From Nocardioides kongjuensis (GTDB lineage Bacteria > Actinomycetota > Actinomycetes > Propionibacteriales > Nocardioidaceae), in contig NZ_JACCBF010000001.1 of the NCBI RefSeq assembly GCF_013409625.1, positions 2,545,001 to 2,609,000 on the forward strand: DNA of 64,000 nucleotides, in the 5' to 3' direction. Within the stretch, counting starts at the first letter, position 1, and every line of letters starts with the position of its first letter. The notes under the pieces were generated by a model. That model searched no databases. It saw only the letters and a program-made list of their open reading frames with translations, and was not told the origin of the DNA. Positions 27,332 to 36,424 of the stretch are shown piece after piece. A program made the position numbers and the translations under genes.

Positions 27332-27766
27332 GTGAGCACACCCGCCGCGGACGACCTCAGCAGCGACCTGACGGTCTACGCCGCCCGCCTGGTCCGGCTC
27401 GTCCGTCGCGAGCACGCCCCGTCGGCCGGCACCCGGGTGCTCTCGGTCCTCGACGAGACCGGTCCGCTCGCGATCACCGCGCTCGCCCAGATCGACCGCT
27501 GCTCGCAGCCGACGATGACCGGCCAGGTCAACCAGCTGGTCGAGGCCGGGTGGGTGACCAAGGAGCCGAACCCGGCCGACGCACGCAGCAGCCTGGTCCA
27601 CCTCACCGGGGCCGGCCGGGCCGAGCTGGCCCGGATCCGGCGGCTCAGCGCCGCGCTCGTCTCGCAGCGCCTCGCTCGTCGTACCGATCTCTCCACCGAC
27701 GACCTCGCGACCGCCGTGGCCGTGCTCCAGGCCGTCCTCGAACCCACCACGGAAGGAAGCTCGTGA
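27332..27766 (+). CDS. MarR-family transcriptional regulator
   Basis: 144 residues with the MarR winged helix: GTRVLSVLDETGPLAITALAQ, the recognition region DRCSQPTMTGQVNQLVEAG and the wing VTKEPNPADARSSLVHLT. GTG 27332 is preferred because a TAATGT -10 box fits a leaderless start; ATG 27320, overlapping the box, is the alternative. Coupled to the MFS exporter (GTGA overlap), which it probably represses through the palindrome at 27303-27317, being relieved by a substrate of the pump. Confidence 0.9.
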   Translation: MSTPAADDLSSDLTVYAARLVRLVRREHAPSAGTRVLSVLDETGPLAITALAQIDRCSQPTMTGQVNQLVEAGWVTKEPNPADARSSLVHLTGAGRAELARIRRLSAALVSQRLARRTDLSTDDLATAVAVLQAVLEPTTEGSS

Positions 27767-29034
27767 CCGCCACCGCCGACCCCGGCACGCACACCCCCAC
27801 CCACGCCGCACCGGGCGGCTCGTTCCTGCACCAGCCGCGCGCGGTGTGGGCCGTCGCCTTCGCCTGCGTCATCGCCTTCATGGGCATCGGCCTGGTCGAC
27901 CCGATCCTCAAGGAGATCGCGGCCAAGCTGGAGGCGACGCCGAGCCAGGTCTCGCTGCTGTTCACCAGCTACATGGCGGTGATGGGCGTCGCGATGCTCA
28001 TCACCGGCGTCGTCTCGACCCGGATCGGCGCCAAGAGGACGCTGCTCACCGGCCTGGTCCTGATCATCGTGTTCGCCGGCCTGGCCGGCATGTCCGGCTC
28101 GGTCGGCGCCGTGATCGGCTTCCGCGCCGGGTGGGGCCTGGGCAACGCACTGTTCATCGCGACCGCACTGTCCACGATCGTCAGCGCGTCGAAGGGCTCG
28201 CTGGCGCAGGCGATCATCCTGTTCGAGGCGGCCCTCGGCCTCGGCATCGCCTCCGGCCCGCTGGTCGGCGGCCTGCTCGGCGAGCAGTCGTGGCGCGGCC
28301 CGTTCTTCGGCGTCTCGGTGCTGATGACGATCGCCCTCCTCGCGACCGCGGTGTTCCTGCCCGCGACCCCACCGGCCGCCCGTCGTACGACGCTCGCGGA
28401 CCCGTTCAAGGCCCTCACCTACCCCGCACTCGCCGTGATGGCGGCGGTCGCGGTCTGCTACAACCTCGGCTTCTTCTCGCTGCTCGCCGCCGGCCCCTTC
28501 GCCCTGCCGGAGGCCGGGATCATGCAGATCGGCTGGATCTTCTTCGGCTGGGGCGTGCTGCTCGCCGTGGCCTCCGTCGTCCTCGCGCCGTGGGTCCAGC
28601 GCAAGGTCGGCACCGTGCCCGCGCTGATCGGCGCGCTCGCGCTGTTCGCGCTCGACCTGCTGGCGATGGCGCTCGGCGCCGAGACGAGCACCGTGGTGAT
28701 CGTCGGCATCGTCGTCGCCGGCGCCTTCCTCGGCGTCATCAACACCCTGGTCACCGAGGCCGTCATGGGCGCCGCCCCCGTCGAGCGGCCGGTCGCGTCG
28801 GCGGCGTACTCCTTCGTCCGGTTCACCGGCGGCGCGGTCGGCCCGTACGTCGCCCTCAAGCTCGCCGAGCACCAGGGCTCCGCGGCGCCGTTCTGGTTCG
28901 GCGGCATCGCGGTCGCGGTCGGCGTCGTGGTCCTCGTGGCCGGCGCCCGCACCCTCCACACCGCCCTGCACGGCGCCCCCGCCGCCCACTCCCCCGAGGA
29001 GGCCGAGGCCGAGGCGCTCGGCGACCTGGCCTGA
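27763..29034 (+). CDS. MFS transporter, drug:H+ antiporter type
   Basis: 423 residues, 12 predicted helices. Motif A-like loop between helices 2 and 3 (GVVSTRIGAKRTLLTG) and FIATALSTIVSASKGSLAQAI resemble the DHA1 branch. Acidic C-terminal tail (EEAEAEALGDLA). Starts inside the marR stop codon and is therefore expressed with it. Substrate unknown; an efflux role is inferred from the linked MarR regulator. Convergent with the thioesterase gene; a structured repeat fills the gap. Confidence 0.9.
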   Translation: MTATADPGTHTPTHAAPGGSFLHQPRAVWAVAFACVIAFMGIGLVDPILKEIAAKLEATPSQVSLLFTSYMAVMGVAMLITGVVSTRIGAKRTLLTGLVLIIVFAGLAGMSGSVGAVIGFRAGWGLGNALFIATALSTIVSASKGSLAQAIILFEAALGLGIASGPLVGGLLGEQSWRGPFFGVSVLMTIALLATAVFLPATPPAARRTTLADPFKALTYPALAVMAAVAVCYNLGFFSLLAAGPFALPEAGIMQIGWIFFGWGVLLAVASVVLAPWVQRKVGTVPALIGALALFALDLLAMALGAETSTVVIVGIVVAGAFLGVINTLVTEAVMGAAPVERPVASAAYSFVRFTGGAVGPYVALKLAEHQGSAAPFWFGGIAVAVGVVVLVAGARTLHTALHGAPAAHSPEEAEAEALGDLA

Positions 29035-29049
29035 CGCCGACCCGGCTCG

Positions 29050-29169
29050 AACTGGCTCGAAAACAACGCCGACCCGGCAGGAAGTGGCTCTCATGACGGC
29101 CACCTTCTGCCGGGTCAGCGCCTTTTCACGACCACTTTGTGCCGGGTCGGCGGGATCGAGGAGCCAGTT
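29050..29169. repeat. Nested inverted repeats between convergent genes
   Basis: The 144-base gap between the MFS and thioesterase genes holds layered complementarity. Outer arms AACTGGCTC (29050-29058) and GAGCCAGTT (29161-29169) match perfectly. A left arm at 29067-29087 can pair with 29100-29116 (17 bases, two mismatches) or with 29132-29152 (13 perfect bases, then a short break, then five more). GACCCGGC is repeated in both directions. It probably works as a bidirectional terminator, but the choice of two partners for one arm is more elaborate than a simple hairpin. Confidence 0.65.
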
Positions 29170-29178
29170 GGCGACGGG

Positions 29179-29643
29179 TCAGCTGAAGATCATGCAGCTC
29201 GAACTCGCGTAGGCGACCAGCTTGCCGCGGCCGTCGTACAGCTTCGCCTCGGCGAGGGCGGTACGCCGGCCGCGCTGCAGCACGGTGCCGACGGCGCGCA
29301 GCCGTCCGGAGTCGACGGTGACCGGCTTGAGGAACTTCACGGTCAGGTCGAGCGAGGTGTAGCCCTCGCCGACAGCCAGGGTGGAGTGCACCGCGCAGCC
29401 GCAGGCGGAGTCGAGCAGCGTGGCGAAGACGCCGCCGTGGACGCTGCCGATCGGGTTGTAGTGACGCAGCTCCGGGTCGAGCTCGAAGATCGCGGTCCCC
29501 CGCTCGGGCACCTCGAAGCCCACGAACCCGAGGGTGTCCGCGATCGGCGCGGCGGGCAGCCGGCCGTCGAGGATCGCGTGCAGCTGCTCGAAGCCGTCGA
29601 GCGCGCTCGGGTCCACCTGGGTCTGGATCAGGGACTCAGTCAT
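29179..29643 (-). CDS. PaaI-type hotdog thioesterase
   Basis: 154-residue single hotdog-fold acyl-CoA thioesterase. HYNPIGSVHGGVFATLLDSACG holds the HGG-x-x-x-x-x-x-D signature of the PaaI/YbgC-like branch; YTSLDLTVKFLKPV and AEAKLYDGRGKLVAYA complete the fold. ATG 29643 is chosen because TCTGAT lies six bases upstream with TTGACA 18 bases further (leaderless promoter). The acyl substrate is unknown. Divergent from an HxlR regulator across 64 bases, which may control it. Confidence 0.88.
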   Translation of the reverse strand: MTESLIQTQVDPSALDGFEQLHAILDGRLPAAPIADTLGFVGFEVPERGTAIFELDPELRHYNPIGSVHGGVFATLLDSACGCAVHSTLAVGEGYTSLDLTVKFLKPVTVDSGRLRAVGTVLQRGRRTALAEAKLYDGRGKLVAYASSSCMIFS

Positions 29644-29707
29644 GGAGCCATCAGACCAATCCGAAGCTGAGTCTGTCAATGAGACCTGGGTCGCCTATGC
29701 TGGCGGG
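29644..29707. promoter_or_regulatory. 64-bp divergent promoter of thioesterase and HxlR genes
   Basis: Minus strand: TTGACA, 18 bases, TCTGAT, six bases, ATG of the thioesterase. Plus strand: TATGCT at 29695-29700, seven bases before the HxlR ATG. Both messages would be leaderless. The two promoters are packed together, so HxlR bound here could affect both. Confidence 0.6.
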
Positions 29708-30217
29708 ATGGACACCCCGCCGGCACTGGAGTGGTCGGTCGACAACTGCACGCTCGGCCGGGCGATGGCGATCCTCGGCGAGCGGTGGACGGTGGTCGTG
29801 CTGCGCGAGGTCTTCTTGGGCGTACGCCGCTTCGACGACATCCGCCGGCACGCCGGGATCCCCCGGCAGGTGCTGACCAACCGGCTCGCGACCCTGGTCG
29901 ACGAGGGCATCCTGCGCAAGGAGCCCTACCGCGAGGACGGCGCCCGCACCCGCCACGAGTACCGGCTCACCGCGAAGGGCCTCGAGCTCCAGCCGATCCT
30001 GCTGGCCATCAGCCACTGGGGCGACCGGCACCTCGCGGACCCCGGCGGCCCGCCGACGGTGTTCGTGCACCGCGGGTGCGAGGAGCCGGTCCACGTGGAG
30101 GTCCGCTGCGCCGCCGGCCACGAGGTCGACGACCCCCGCGGGGTCGCCACCCGCCCCGGCCCGGGGGTGCGGCTGTTCGAGGGCTCGGGTCAGGCCCGCG
30201 ACCTGGCCAGCAGGTAG
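29708..30217 (+). CDS. HxlR/MarR-like winged-helix regulator
   Basis: 169 residues. The HxlR domain begins with the typical CTLGRAMAILGERWTVVVLRE, then LGVRRFDDIRRHAGIPRQVL (recognition region) and a YREDGARTRHEYRLT wing. A further 60 residues follow, including CEEPVHVEVRCAAGHEV, where paired Cys/His could bind a metal. ATG with a -10 box seven bases upstream. The 3' end overlaps the convergent FecCD permease gene by 28 bases. Likely regulates the divergent thioesterase and itself. Confidence 0.88.
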   Translation: MDTPPALEWSVDNCTLGRAMAILGERWTVVVLREVFLGVRRFDDIRRHAGIPRQVLTNRLATLVDEGILRKEPYREDGARTRHEYRLTAKGLELQPILLAISHWGDRHLADPGGPPTVFVHRGCEEPVHVEVRCAAGHEVDDPRGVATRPGPGVRLFEGSGQARDLASR

Positions 30218-32325
30218 ACGAAGTACGGCGCCCCGATCAGCGCCACCACCAGCCCGGCCGGCACCTGCGCCGGCGCGATCACGGTCCGGCCGACGAGGTC
30301 GGCGAGGCCGAGCAGCACGGCCCCGACGAGCACCGCGACCGGCACCGAGCGGGCGTGCCGACCGCCGACGAGGGCCCGAGCCAGGTGCGGGGCGACGAGG
30401 CCGACGAAGCCGACCACGCCGACCGCGGCCACGCTGGTCGCGGCGAGCAGCGCGGCCGTGACCAGCACGACGAGCCGGACCGTCTCCAGGCGCACACCCA
30501 CGAGACGCGGGGTGTCCTCGTCCAGCGCGAGCAGGTCGAGCTCGCGGCGCACCAGCCACGCGAGCGGGAGCGCGACGGCGAGCACGACCGCGACAGGCAG
30601 GACCTGCTCGAAGGTGCGGCCGTACGTCGTACCGGACATCCAGGTGTAGATCCGCGGCGTGTCCCAGGGGTTCGAGCGCACCAGCAGGAAGGTGGTGAGC
30701 GCCGCGGCGCCGTACCAGGTGCCGATGCCGATCAGCAGCAGCCGGTCGGCGTTGAGCCCGTGCCGCCAGGACAGGCCGTAGACGAGGGCGAAGGAGACCA
30801 GCGCGCCGACGACGGCACCGACGAGGATCGCGCCGTTGCCGGCGGCCTGCGAGACGCCGGCAGCGGTGACCACGACGACCGCACCGACGCCGGCACCGCC
30901 GGTGATGCCGAGGATCCCGGGCTCCGCGAGCGGGTTGCGGCAGGTCGCCTGGACCAGTGCGCCGGACAGGGCGAGCGCGGCGCCGCCGAACACGGCGGCC
31001 GCGACCCGTGGCGCCCGCTCGTCGAGCGCGAACTGGACCAGCGGCACCGCCTCGCCGTCGAACCACAGGGCGATGTCGCCGAGCTTGAGCCACGTGTCGC
31101 CGGCGAGCAGGCCCAGCAGGACGATGCCGAGCGCAGCCAGGGCCACCACGACGAGCACCACCACGAACCGCAGCCGGGTCCCGACCCGGACCCGCGCGGC
31201 GGCGGGCTGCCGGGTCGGCCCCGAGTCGCGACCACGCCGGGCGAGCACGATCATCACGACCGCCCCGACGAGGGTGGTGGTGATCCCGGTCGGGATCGAG
31301 ATCGCCTCGTCCGCGCCGAGCACGGCCCGGACGAGGGCGTCGGCGAGGACGACGACCACCGCGCCGGTCAGGCCGGCGGCCGGGATCAGCACGGCGTGCC
31401 GGTTCAGCGCGGGCACGACCCGGCCGGTCAGCCGCACGATCACCGGCGCGAACAGGCCGACGAAGCCGATCGGTCCGGCCAGCGTCACCGACGCCGCGGT
31501 CAGCAGCACGGCGAGCACGGTGCCGGCCGCACGCGTCGACCGGACGGGGACGCCGAGCACTGCCGCGCTGTCGTCACCGAGGCCGAGCAGGTCGAGCCGG
31601 CGCGCGAGGAGCAGCGCAGCGAGGGTGCACACGACGACGACCGGTGCGGCCTGCTGGAAGGCCCGCATCCCGAGCTGGCTGAGCGAGCCGCTCCCCCAGG
31701 CGAACAGGCTGGTCGTCTCCTCCTCGAACAAGATGAGGAGCGTCGAGGTGGCGGCCTGCAGGGCGAGCGCGACGGCCGACCCGGCGAGCACGAGGCGGGT
31801 CGTCGCCGTACCCGCTCCGCCGGCGAGTCCGAGGACGAGGAAGGCGGCGAGCGAGCCGCCGGCGAAGGCGGTCAGGCCCGAGGCCCAGATCGGGACCGTG
31901 ATCCCGAACGCCGCGACCACGGTGACCGCCAGGTAGGCGCCGCCGGTGACAGCGAGGGTGTCGGGCGAGGCGAGCGCGTTGCGCGCCAGCGACTGGAACA
32001 GCGCGCCGGCCACGCCGAGCGCGAAGCCGACCGCGATCCCGGCGGCGAGCCGCGGCATCCGCGAGCCGATCAGGACGTCGCCGGCGTCGGCTCCCGCGCC
32101 CGCGTCGGACCGGTCGCCGAGCAGCCAGCGGACCAGGTCGCCCGCGCCGACGGCGGAGGTGCCCTGCGTCAGGTGCCAGGCGGAGACCCCGAGCAGGGCG
32201 ACGAGGAGCAGCAGCAACGCACCGGTGGCGCTGCTGACACCGGAGCGTCCCAGGCGTGGCGTCGCCCCGGCCTGCCCGGTCGTCCCGGCAGGCGCGGCGG
32301 TGCGCTGCTGCTGCTCGACGCTCAT
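30190..32325 (-). CDS. Fused double-length FecCD iron-siderophore permease
   Basis: 711 residues, two FecCD/BtuC-like permease domains in one chain (about 30-345 and 380-711), each with about ten helices, like FhuB. The internal duplication is clear: ALGVAGALFQSLARNALASPDTLAVTGGA in the first half against LSGALVQATCRNPLAEPGILGITGGA in the second (quoted in part). A single fused subunit replaces the usual heterodimer. The ATG is four bases after the binding-protein stop, so it is last in the iron operon. Overlaps the HxlR gene end by 28 bases. Confidence 0.93.
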   Translation of the reverse strand: MSVEQQQRTAAPAGTTGQAGATPRLGRSGVSSATGALLLLLVALLGVSAWHLTQGTSAVGAGDLVRWLLGDRSDAGAGADAGDVLIGSRMPRLAAGIAVGFALGVAGALFQSLARNALASPDTLAVTGGAYLAVTVVAAFGITVPIWASGLTAFAGGSLAAFLVLGLAGGAGTATTRLVLAGSAVALALQAATSTLLILFEEETTSLFAWGSGSLSQLGMRAFQQAAPVVVVCTLAALLLARRLDLLGLGDDSAAVLGVPVRSTRAAGTVLAVLLTAASVTLAGPIGFVGLFAPVIVRLTGRVVPALNRHAVLIPAAGLTGAVVVVLADALVRAVLGADEAISIPTGITTTLVGAVVMIVLARRGRDSGPTRQPAAARVRVGTRLRFVVVLVVVALAALGIVLLGLLAGDTWLKLGDIALWFDGEAVPLVQFALDERAPRVAAAVFGGAALALSGALVQATCRNPLAEPGILGITGGAGVGAVVVVTAAGVSQAAGNGAILVGAVVGALVSFALVYGLSWRHGLNADRLLLIGIGTWYGAAALTTFLLVRSNPWDTPRIYTWMSGTTYGRTFEQVLPVAVVLAVALPLAWLVRRELDLLALDEDTPRLVGVRLETVRLVVLVTAALLAATSVAAVGVVGFVGLVAPHLARALVGGRHARSVPVAVLVGAVLLGLADLVGRTVIAPAQVPAGLVVALIGAPYFVYLLARSRA

Positions 32326-32329
32326 CGCA

Positions 32330-33370
32330 CTACTGGGTCAGCAGGTCGACGTACGCGTCGATGACCTGCTCGGCCGAGCGGGGGCCACCGAAGGTCCAGA
32401 TCCCGGCCGGGAACGCGTGGGTGCGGCCCTCGGCGACGGCGGGGATCTTCTGCCACACGGCGTTCTCGGCGAGCGCGGCGTTGACGTCGCCCTCGGGGTC
32501 GACGGTGCCGGTGTGGAAGAAGGTGGCGTCGCCGAGCTCGCTCATGCCCTCGATGTCGGTCTGCCCCAGGCCGTACGCCGGGTCGACCTCGCCGGTCCAC
32601 GCGTTCTCCAGCCCCAGCTGCTCGCCGAGCTCGCCCATCAGCGAGCCCTGGCCGAACGGGCGGATCGAGACGTTGCCGCCCTGGACCCAGCCGTCGAAGT
32701 AGACGAACTTCCCGGCGCCCTTCCCGGCATCGGCAGCGGCGACCTTCTCCCTGGCCTCGGCCAGGTGCGCCTCGAAGCCGTCGACGACGGCCTTCGCCCG
32801 CTCCTCGCGGCCGGTCGCCTTCGCGATCAGCTCGAAGGTGTCGATCATGTTGGCGACGGGGTCGGCGGCGTCGGCGCCCTTGGTCGCGAGCACCGGGACG
32901 TCGTACTTCGCCAGCTGCTTGAGGATCTCGTCGTCGGGCGTGTAGGCCTCGACGATGACCAGGTCGGGATCGGTGCCGAACAGCGTCTCCAGGTTCGGCT
33001 CGCCGCGGGTGCCGACGTCGGTCACGCCCTCGGGGAGCTTCTCGGCGGTGTCCCAGGTGGTGTAGCCCTCGGCGTCGGCGACGGCGACCGGCGCCACGCA
33101 CAGCGAGAGCACGTCCTCGACCTGCTGCCACTCGAGCACGGCCACCCGCTCGGCAGGCTTGTCGAGCTCGACCGTGCGGCCGTAGCTGTCGGTCAGCTTC
33201 ACCCGTCCCGTCGAGGTCGTCGTCTCGTCAGCGGAGCACTCGGCGGAGTCGGCTGCCTTCGGGGCCGGCTTGTCGTCGGCGTCGGCCTCGGTCGTGCCGC
33301 ATGCGGCCAGGAGCAGGCCGAGCGGCAGCACCGCGACGGGAGCCAGGGCAGCGATCGGTCGGGTCTTCAT
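32330..33370 (-). CDS. Iron-siderophore ABC transporter substrate-binding lipoprotein
   Basis: 346 residues with a lipoprotein signal (LLLAACGTT, lipidated Cys) followed by the FepB/FhuD-type class III fold: VKLTDSYGRTVELDKPAERVAVLEW and DPDLVIVEAYTPDDEILKQL, and later TFGGPRSAEQVIDAYVDLL. Binds ferric siderophores at the cell surface. ATG 33370 is preferred over the overlapping GTG 33382 because AGGAAC stands just before it and the signal peptide is then of normal length. Middle gene of an ATPase-binding protein-permease operon. Confidence 0.93.
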   Translation of the reverse strand: MKTRPIAALAPVAVLPLGLLLAACGTTEADADDKPAPKAADSAECSADETTTSTGRVKLTDSYGRTVELDKPAERVAVLEWQQVEDVLSLCVAPVAVADAEGYTTWDTAEKLPEGVTDVGTRGEPNLETLFGTDPDLVIVEAYTPDDEILKQLAKYDVPVLATKGADAADPVANMIDTFELIAKATGREERAKAVVDGFEAHLAEAREKVAAADAGKGAGKFVYFDGWVQGGNVSIRPFGQGSLMGELGEQLGLENAWTGEVDPAYGLGQTDIEGMSELGDATFFHTGTVDPEGDVNAALAENAVWQKIPAVAEGRTHAFPAGIWTFGGPRSAEQVIDAYVDLLTQ

Positions 33371-33378
33371 CGGGTTCC

Positions 33379-34203
<825 letters not shown>

Positions 34204-34210
34204 ACAAGGC

Positions 34211-34232
34211 AGCCTAACCTAAGTTAGGTGAG
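34211..34232 (-). promoter_or_regulatory. DtxR/IdeR-type iron box
   Basis: AGCCTAACCTAAGTTAGGTG contains the perfect palindrome ACCTAA-G-TTAGGT; read on the minus strand it includes TTAGGTTAGGCT, close to the left part of the DtxR/IdeR consensus TTAGGTTAGSCTAACCTAA. It ends 7 bases before the GTG of the iron transporter ATPase, where bound repressor would block transcription or start. Confidence 0.75.
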
Positions 34233-34260
34233 CCTTTCCTGTGGGGTGGCTCACGCAGTC

Positions 34261-34348
34261 GGAATCACCTCTGAAGAGGCGAAACCTGCGCTTCCCGGCC
34301 GTTGCAACGGTCAAGAAGCGCGGGAATCGCCTCTTCAGAGGTGATTCC
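34261..34348. repeat. 88-bp near-perfect palindrome downstream of the helicase gene
   Basis: Arms 34261-34282 and 34327-34348 are perfect complements over 22 bases. Towards the centre a 7-base stem (GCGCTTC/GAAGCGC) and a 12-base perfect palindrome CCGTTGCAACGG at the exact centre continue the symmetry, with two small mismatched bulges between. About 38 of 44 positions pair. It begins 12 bases after the helicase stop and ends some 28 bases from the iron box. It may be a terminator, but size and symmetry recall a palindromic mobile element or a recombination/protein-binding site. Confidence 0.75.
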
Positions 34349-34360
34349 TGCAGCCGCCGC

Positions 34361-36139
34361 TCAGGACGTCTTGCGGACCGCCCACTCCCGGATCCGGTCG
34401 ATCCGCTTCTGCAGCTGGTCGGCGTTGGCGACCGCAGCAGCGGGGCCGCCGCACTCCTTGCGCAGGGCGGCGTGGGTGATGCCGTGCGCCTGTCCGGTGC
34501 GGTGGTGCCAGGACGCGACGAGCGAGTTGAGCTCACGGCGCAGCAGGCCGAGGTGCTCGTGGGTGGTGACCTCGGTCAGGGTGTCGGCGGCCCGCTCGTG
34601 CTCGGACTGGCCCGAGGACTCCGGACGGCGCGAGCGTCGCCGGTCGGCCTGGCGCTGCTGGAGCAGCGCGCTGACCTGGTCGGGCTCGAGCAGGCCGGGG
34701 ATGCCGAGGAAGTCCATCTCCTCCTCGGAGCCGACGTGGACCTCGCCCTCGTGGCCGAACTGCGCGCCGTCGTACAGCGCGTGGTCGAAGCGGGCCTCGG
34801 AGCCGAGGGCCTCGAAGGGCCCGAGCTCCAGCTCCTCCGACGCCGACTCGCTCGCGTTGGCCTGGTTCATCAGGTCTTCCTCGGCGGCGAAGATGTCGCC
34901 GTCCTCGCTGACCTTGCGCTTGAGCACGTGGTCGCGCTGGGCCTCGAGCTCGGCGGCGAAGCCGAGCAGGTTGGGCACCGACGGCAGGAAGACCGAGGCG
35001 ATCTCGCCGCGCTTGCGGGCGCGCACGAAGCGGCCGACGGCCTGGGCGAAGAACAGCGGGGTGGAGGTGGTCGTCGCCCACACGCCGACCGCGAGCCGCG
35101 GGACGTCGACGCCCTCGGACACCATCCGGACCGCGACCATCCAGCGCGAGTCGCCCTCGCTGAACGTCGAGATCTTCTTCGACGACGCCTTCTCGTCGGA
35201 CAGGACGACGGTCACCGACTCGCCGCTGATCTGCTTGAGCAGCTTGGCGTAGGCGCGGGCGCTGTCCTGGTCGGAGGCGATGACCAGGCCGCCGGCATCG
35301 GGGATGTGACGGCGCACCTCCGACAGGCGCTTGTCGGCGGCCTCGAGCACCGACGGCATCCAGGACCCGTTGGGGTCGAGGGCGGTGCGCAGCGCCTGGG
35401 ACGTCATGTCCTTGGTGAGCGGCTCCCCCAGCGACGCGGCGACCTCGTCGCCCGCCCGGGTGCGCCAGCTCATCTGGCCGGAGTAGGCCAGGAACAGCAC
35501 GGGACGCACGACGTGGTCGGCGAGCGCGTCGGCGTAGCCGTAGGTGTAGTCGGCCACCGAGGTCGGTACGCCGCCCTCGCCGGGCGCGTAGGTGACGAAC
35601 GGGATCGGGTTGATGTCGGAACGGAACGGCGTGCCGGTCAGCGCCAGACGGCGGGCGGCCGGCTCGAACGCCTCGCGCACGCCCTCGCCCCAGCTCAGCG
35701 AGTCACCGGCGTGGTGGATCTCGTCGAGGATGACCAGGGTCTTGAACCGCTCGGTGCGGATCCGCATGGCGAGCGGGTTGACGCCGACACCGGCGTAGGT
35801 GACCGCGACGCCGACGTAGTCGCTGGCGATCTTGCCCGAGCCCGCCGAGTACGTCGGGTCGATCGGGATGCCGGCGCGGGCGGCGGCCTCGGCCCACTGG
35901 AGCTTGAGGTGCTCGGTGGGCGCGACGATCACCAGCCGGTCGACGACGCGCCGGCCGAGCAGCTCCGCGGCGACGGTGAGCGCGAAGGTGGTCTTGCCGG
36001 CACCGGGCGTCGCGACGGCGAGGAAGTCACGCGGGTTGCGGGCGAGGTAGTCGGTGAGCGCAGCGGACTGCCAGGCACGCAGCGACGGCGCCGTGCCCCA
36101 GGCTGCCCGCTCCGGCCACGCCGGACCGAGCGAGGTCAT
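34361..36139 (-). CDS. DEAD/DEAH-box superfamily 2 helicase
   Basis: 592 residues. Motif I ATPGAGKTT (43-51), motif II ILDEIHHAGDS, motif III LTGTPFRSD, and in the second RecA domain VRMVSEGVDVPRLAVGVWAT and QAVGRFVRARK (motif VI). A 200-residue C-terminal region, acidic then Arg-rich, is typical of this actinobacterial group related to XPB/UvrB-like DNA translocases. DNA repair or phage-related functions have been suggested for similar proteins, but none is established. ATGA overlap with the DUF3039 gene; the pair is conserved in actinobacteria. Confidence 0.88.
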   Translation of the reverse strand: MTSLGPAWPERAAWGTAPSLRAWQSAALTDYLARNPRDFLAVATPGAGKTTFALTVAAELLGRRVVDRLVIVAPTEHLKLQWAEAAARAGIPIDPTYSAGSGKIASDYVGVAVTYAGVGVNPLAMRIRTERFKTLVILDEIHHAGDSLSWGEGVREAFEPAARRLALTGTPFRSDINPIPFVTYAPGEGGVPTSVADYTYGYADALADHVVRPVLFLAYSGQMSWRTRAGDEVAASLGEPLTKDMTSQALRTALDPNGSWMPSVLEAADKRLSEVRRHIPDAGGLVIASDQDSARAYAKLLKQISGESVTVVLSDEKASSKKISTFSEGDSRWMVAVRMVSEGVDVPRLAVGVWATTTSTPLFFAQAVGRFVRARKRGEIASVFLPSVPNLLGFAAELEAQRDHVLKRKVSEDGDIFAAEEDLMNQANASESASEELELGPFEALGSEARFDHALYDGAQFGHEGEVHVGSEEEMDFLGIPGLLEPDQVSALLQQRQADRRRSRRPESSGQSEHERAADTLTEVTTHEHLGLLRRELNSLVASWHHRTGQAHGITHAALRKECGGPAAAVANADQLQKRIDRIREWAVRKTS

Positions 36140-36411
36140 GCGTCGGGACCGGACCCCTCCGGGCCCTTGTCGTCCGACAGGCCCTCCCAGATCTCCTTGC
36201 AGTCGGGGCAGACCGGGAACTTCTCCGGCGCCCGGCTGGGCACCCAGACCTTCCCGCACAGGGCCACGACCGGCGTGCCCATGACCATCGCCTCGGTCAG
36301 CTTGTCCTTCTCCACGTAGTGGGAGAAGCGCTCGTGGTCGCCCTCGTCGGTCGGGACGGTACGGCGGTCCTCGCGGACGTCCGTGTCTGTCGAGAATCCG
36401 ATCGTGGTCAC
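36136..36411 (-). CDS. DUF3039 protein with zinc-ribbon-like cysteines
   Basis: 91-residue actinobacterial protein. The C-terminal half reads TPVVALCGKVWVPSRAPEKF then PVCPDCKEIWEGL; C-x-n-CPDC resembles a small zinc-binding knuckle. A histidine (FSHYVEKDKL) may complete it. Function unknown; coupling to the helicase (ATGA) suggests a partner subunit. GTG 36411 is chosen because the -10 box TAGACT lies seven bases upstream. Confidence 0.85.
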   Translation of the reverse strand: MTTIGFSTDTDVREDRRTVPTDEGDHERFSHYVEKDKLTEAMVMGTPVVALCGKVWVPSRAPEKFPVCPDCKEIWEGLSDDKGPEGSGPDA

Positions 36412-36418
36412 GTCCCGC

Positions 36419-36424
36419 AGTCTA
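36419..36424 (-). promoter_or_regulatory. -10 box of DUF3039-helicase operon, overlapping an upstream stop codon
   Basis: TAGACT on the minus strand starts with the TAG stop of the MFS efflux gene (36422-36424) and is seven bases from the DUF3039 GTG: a leaderless promoter built into the end of the previous gene. Confidence 0.55.
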
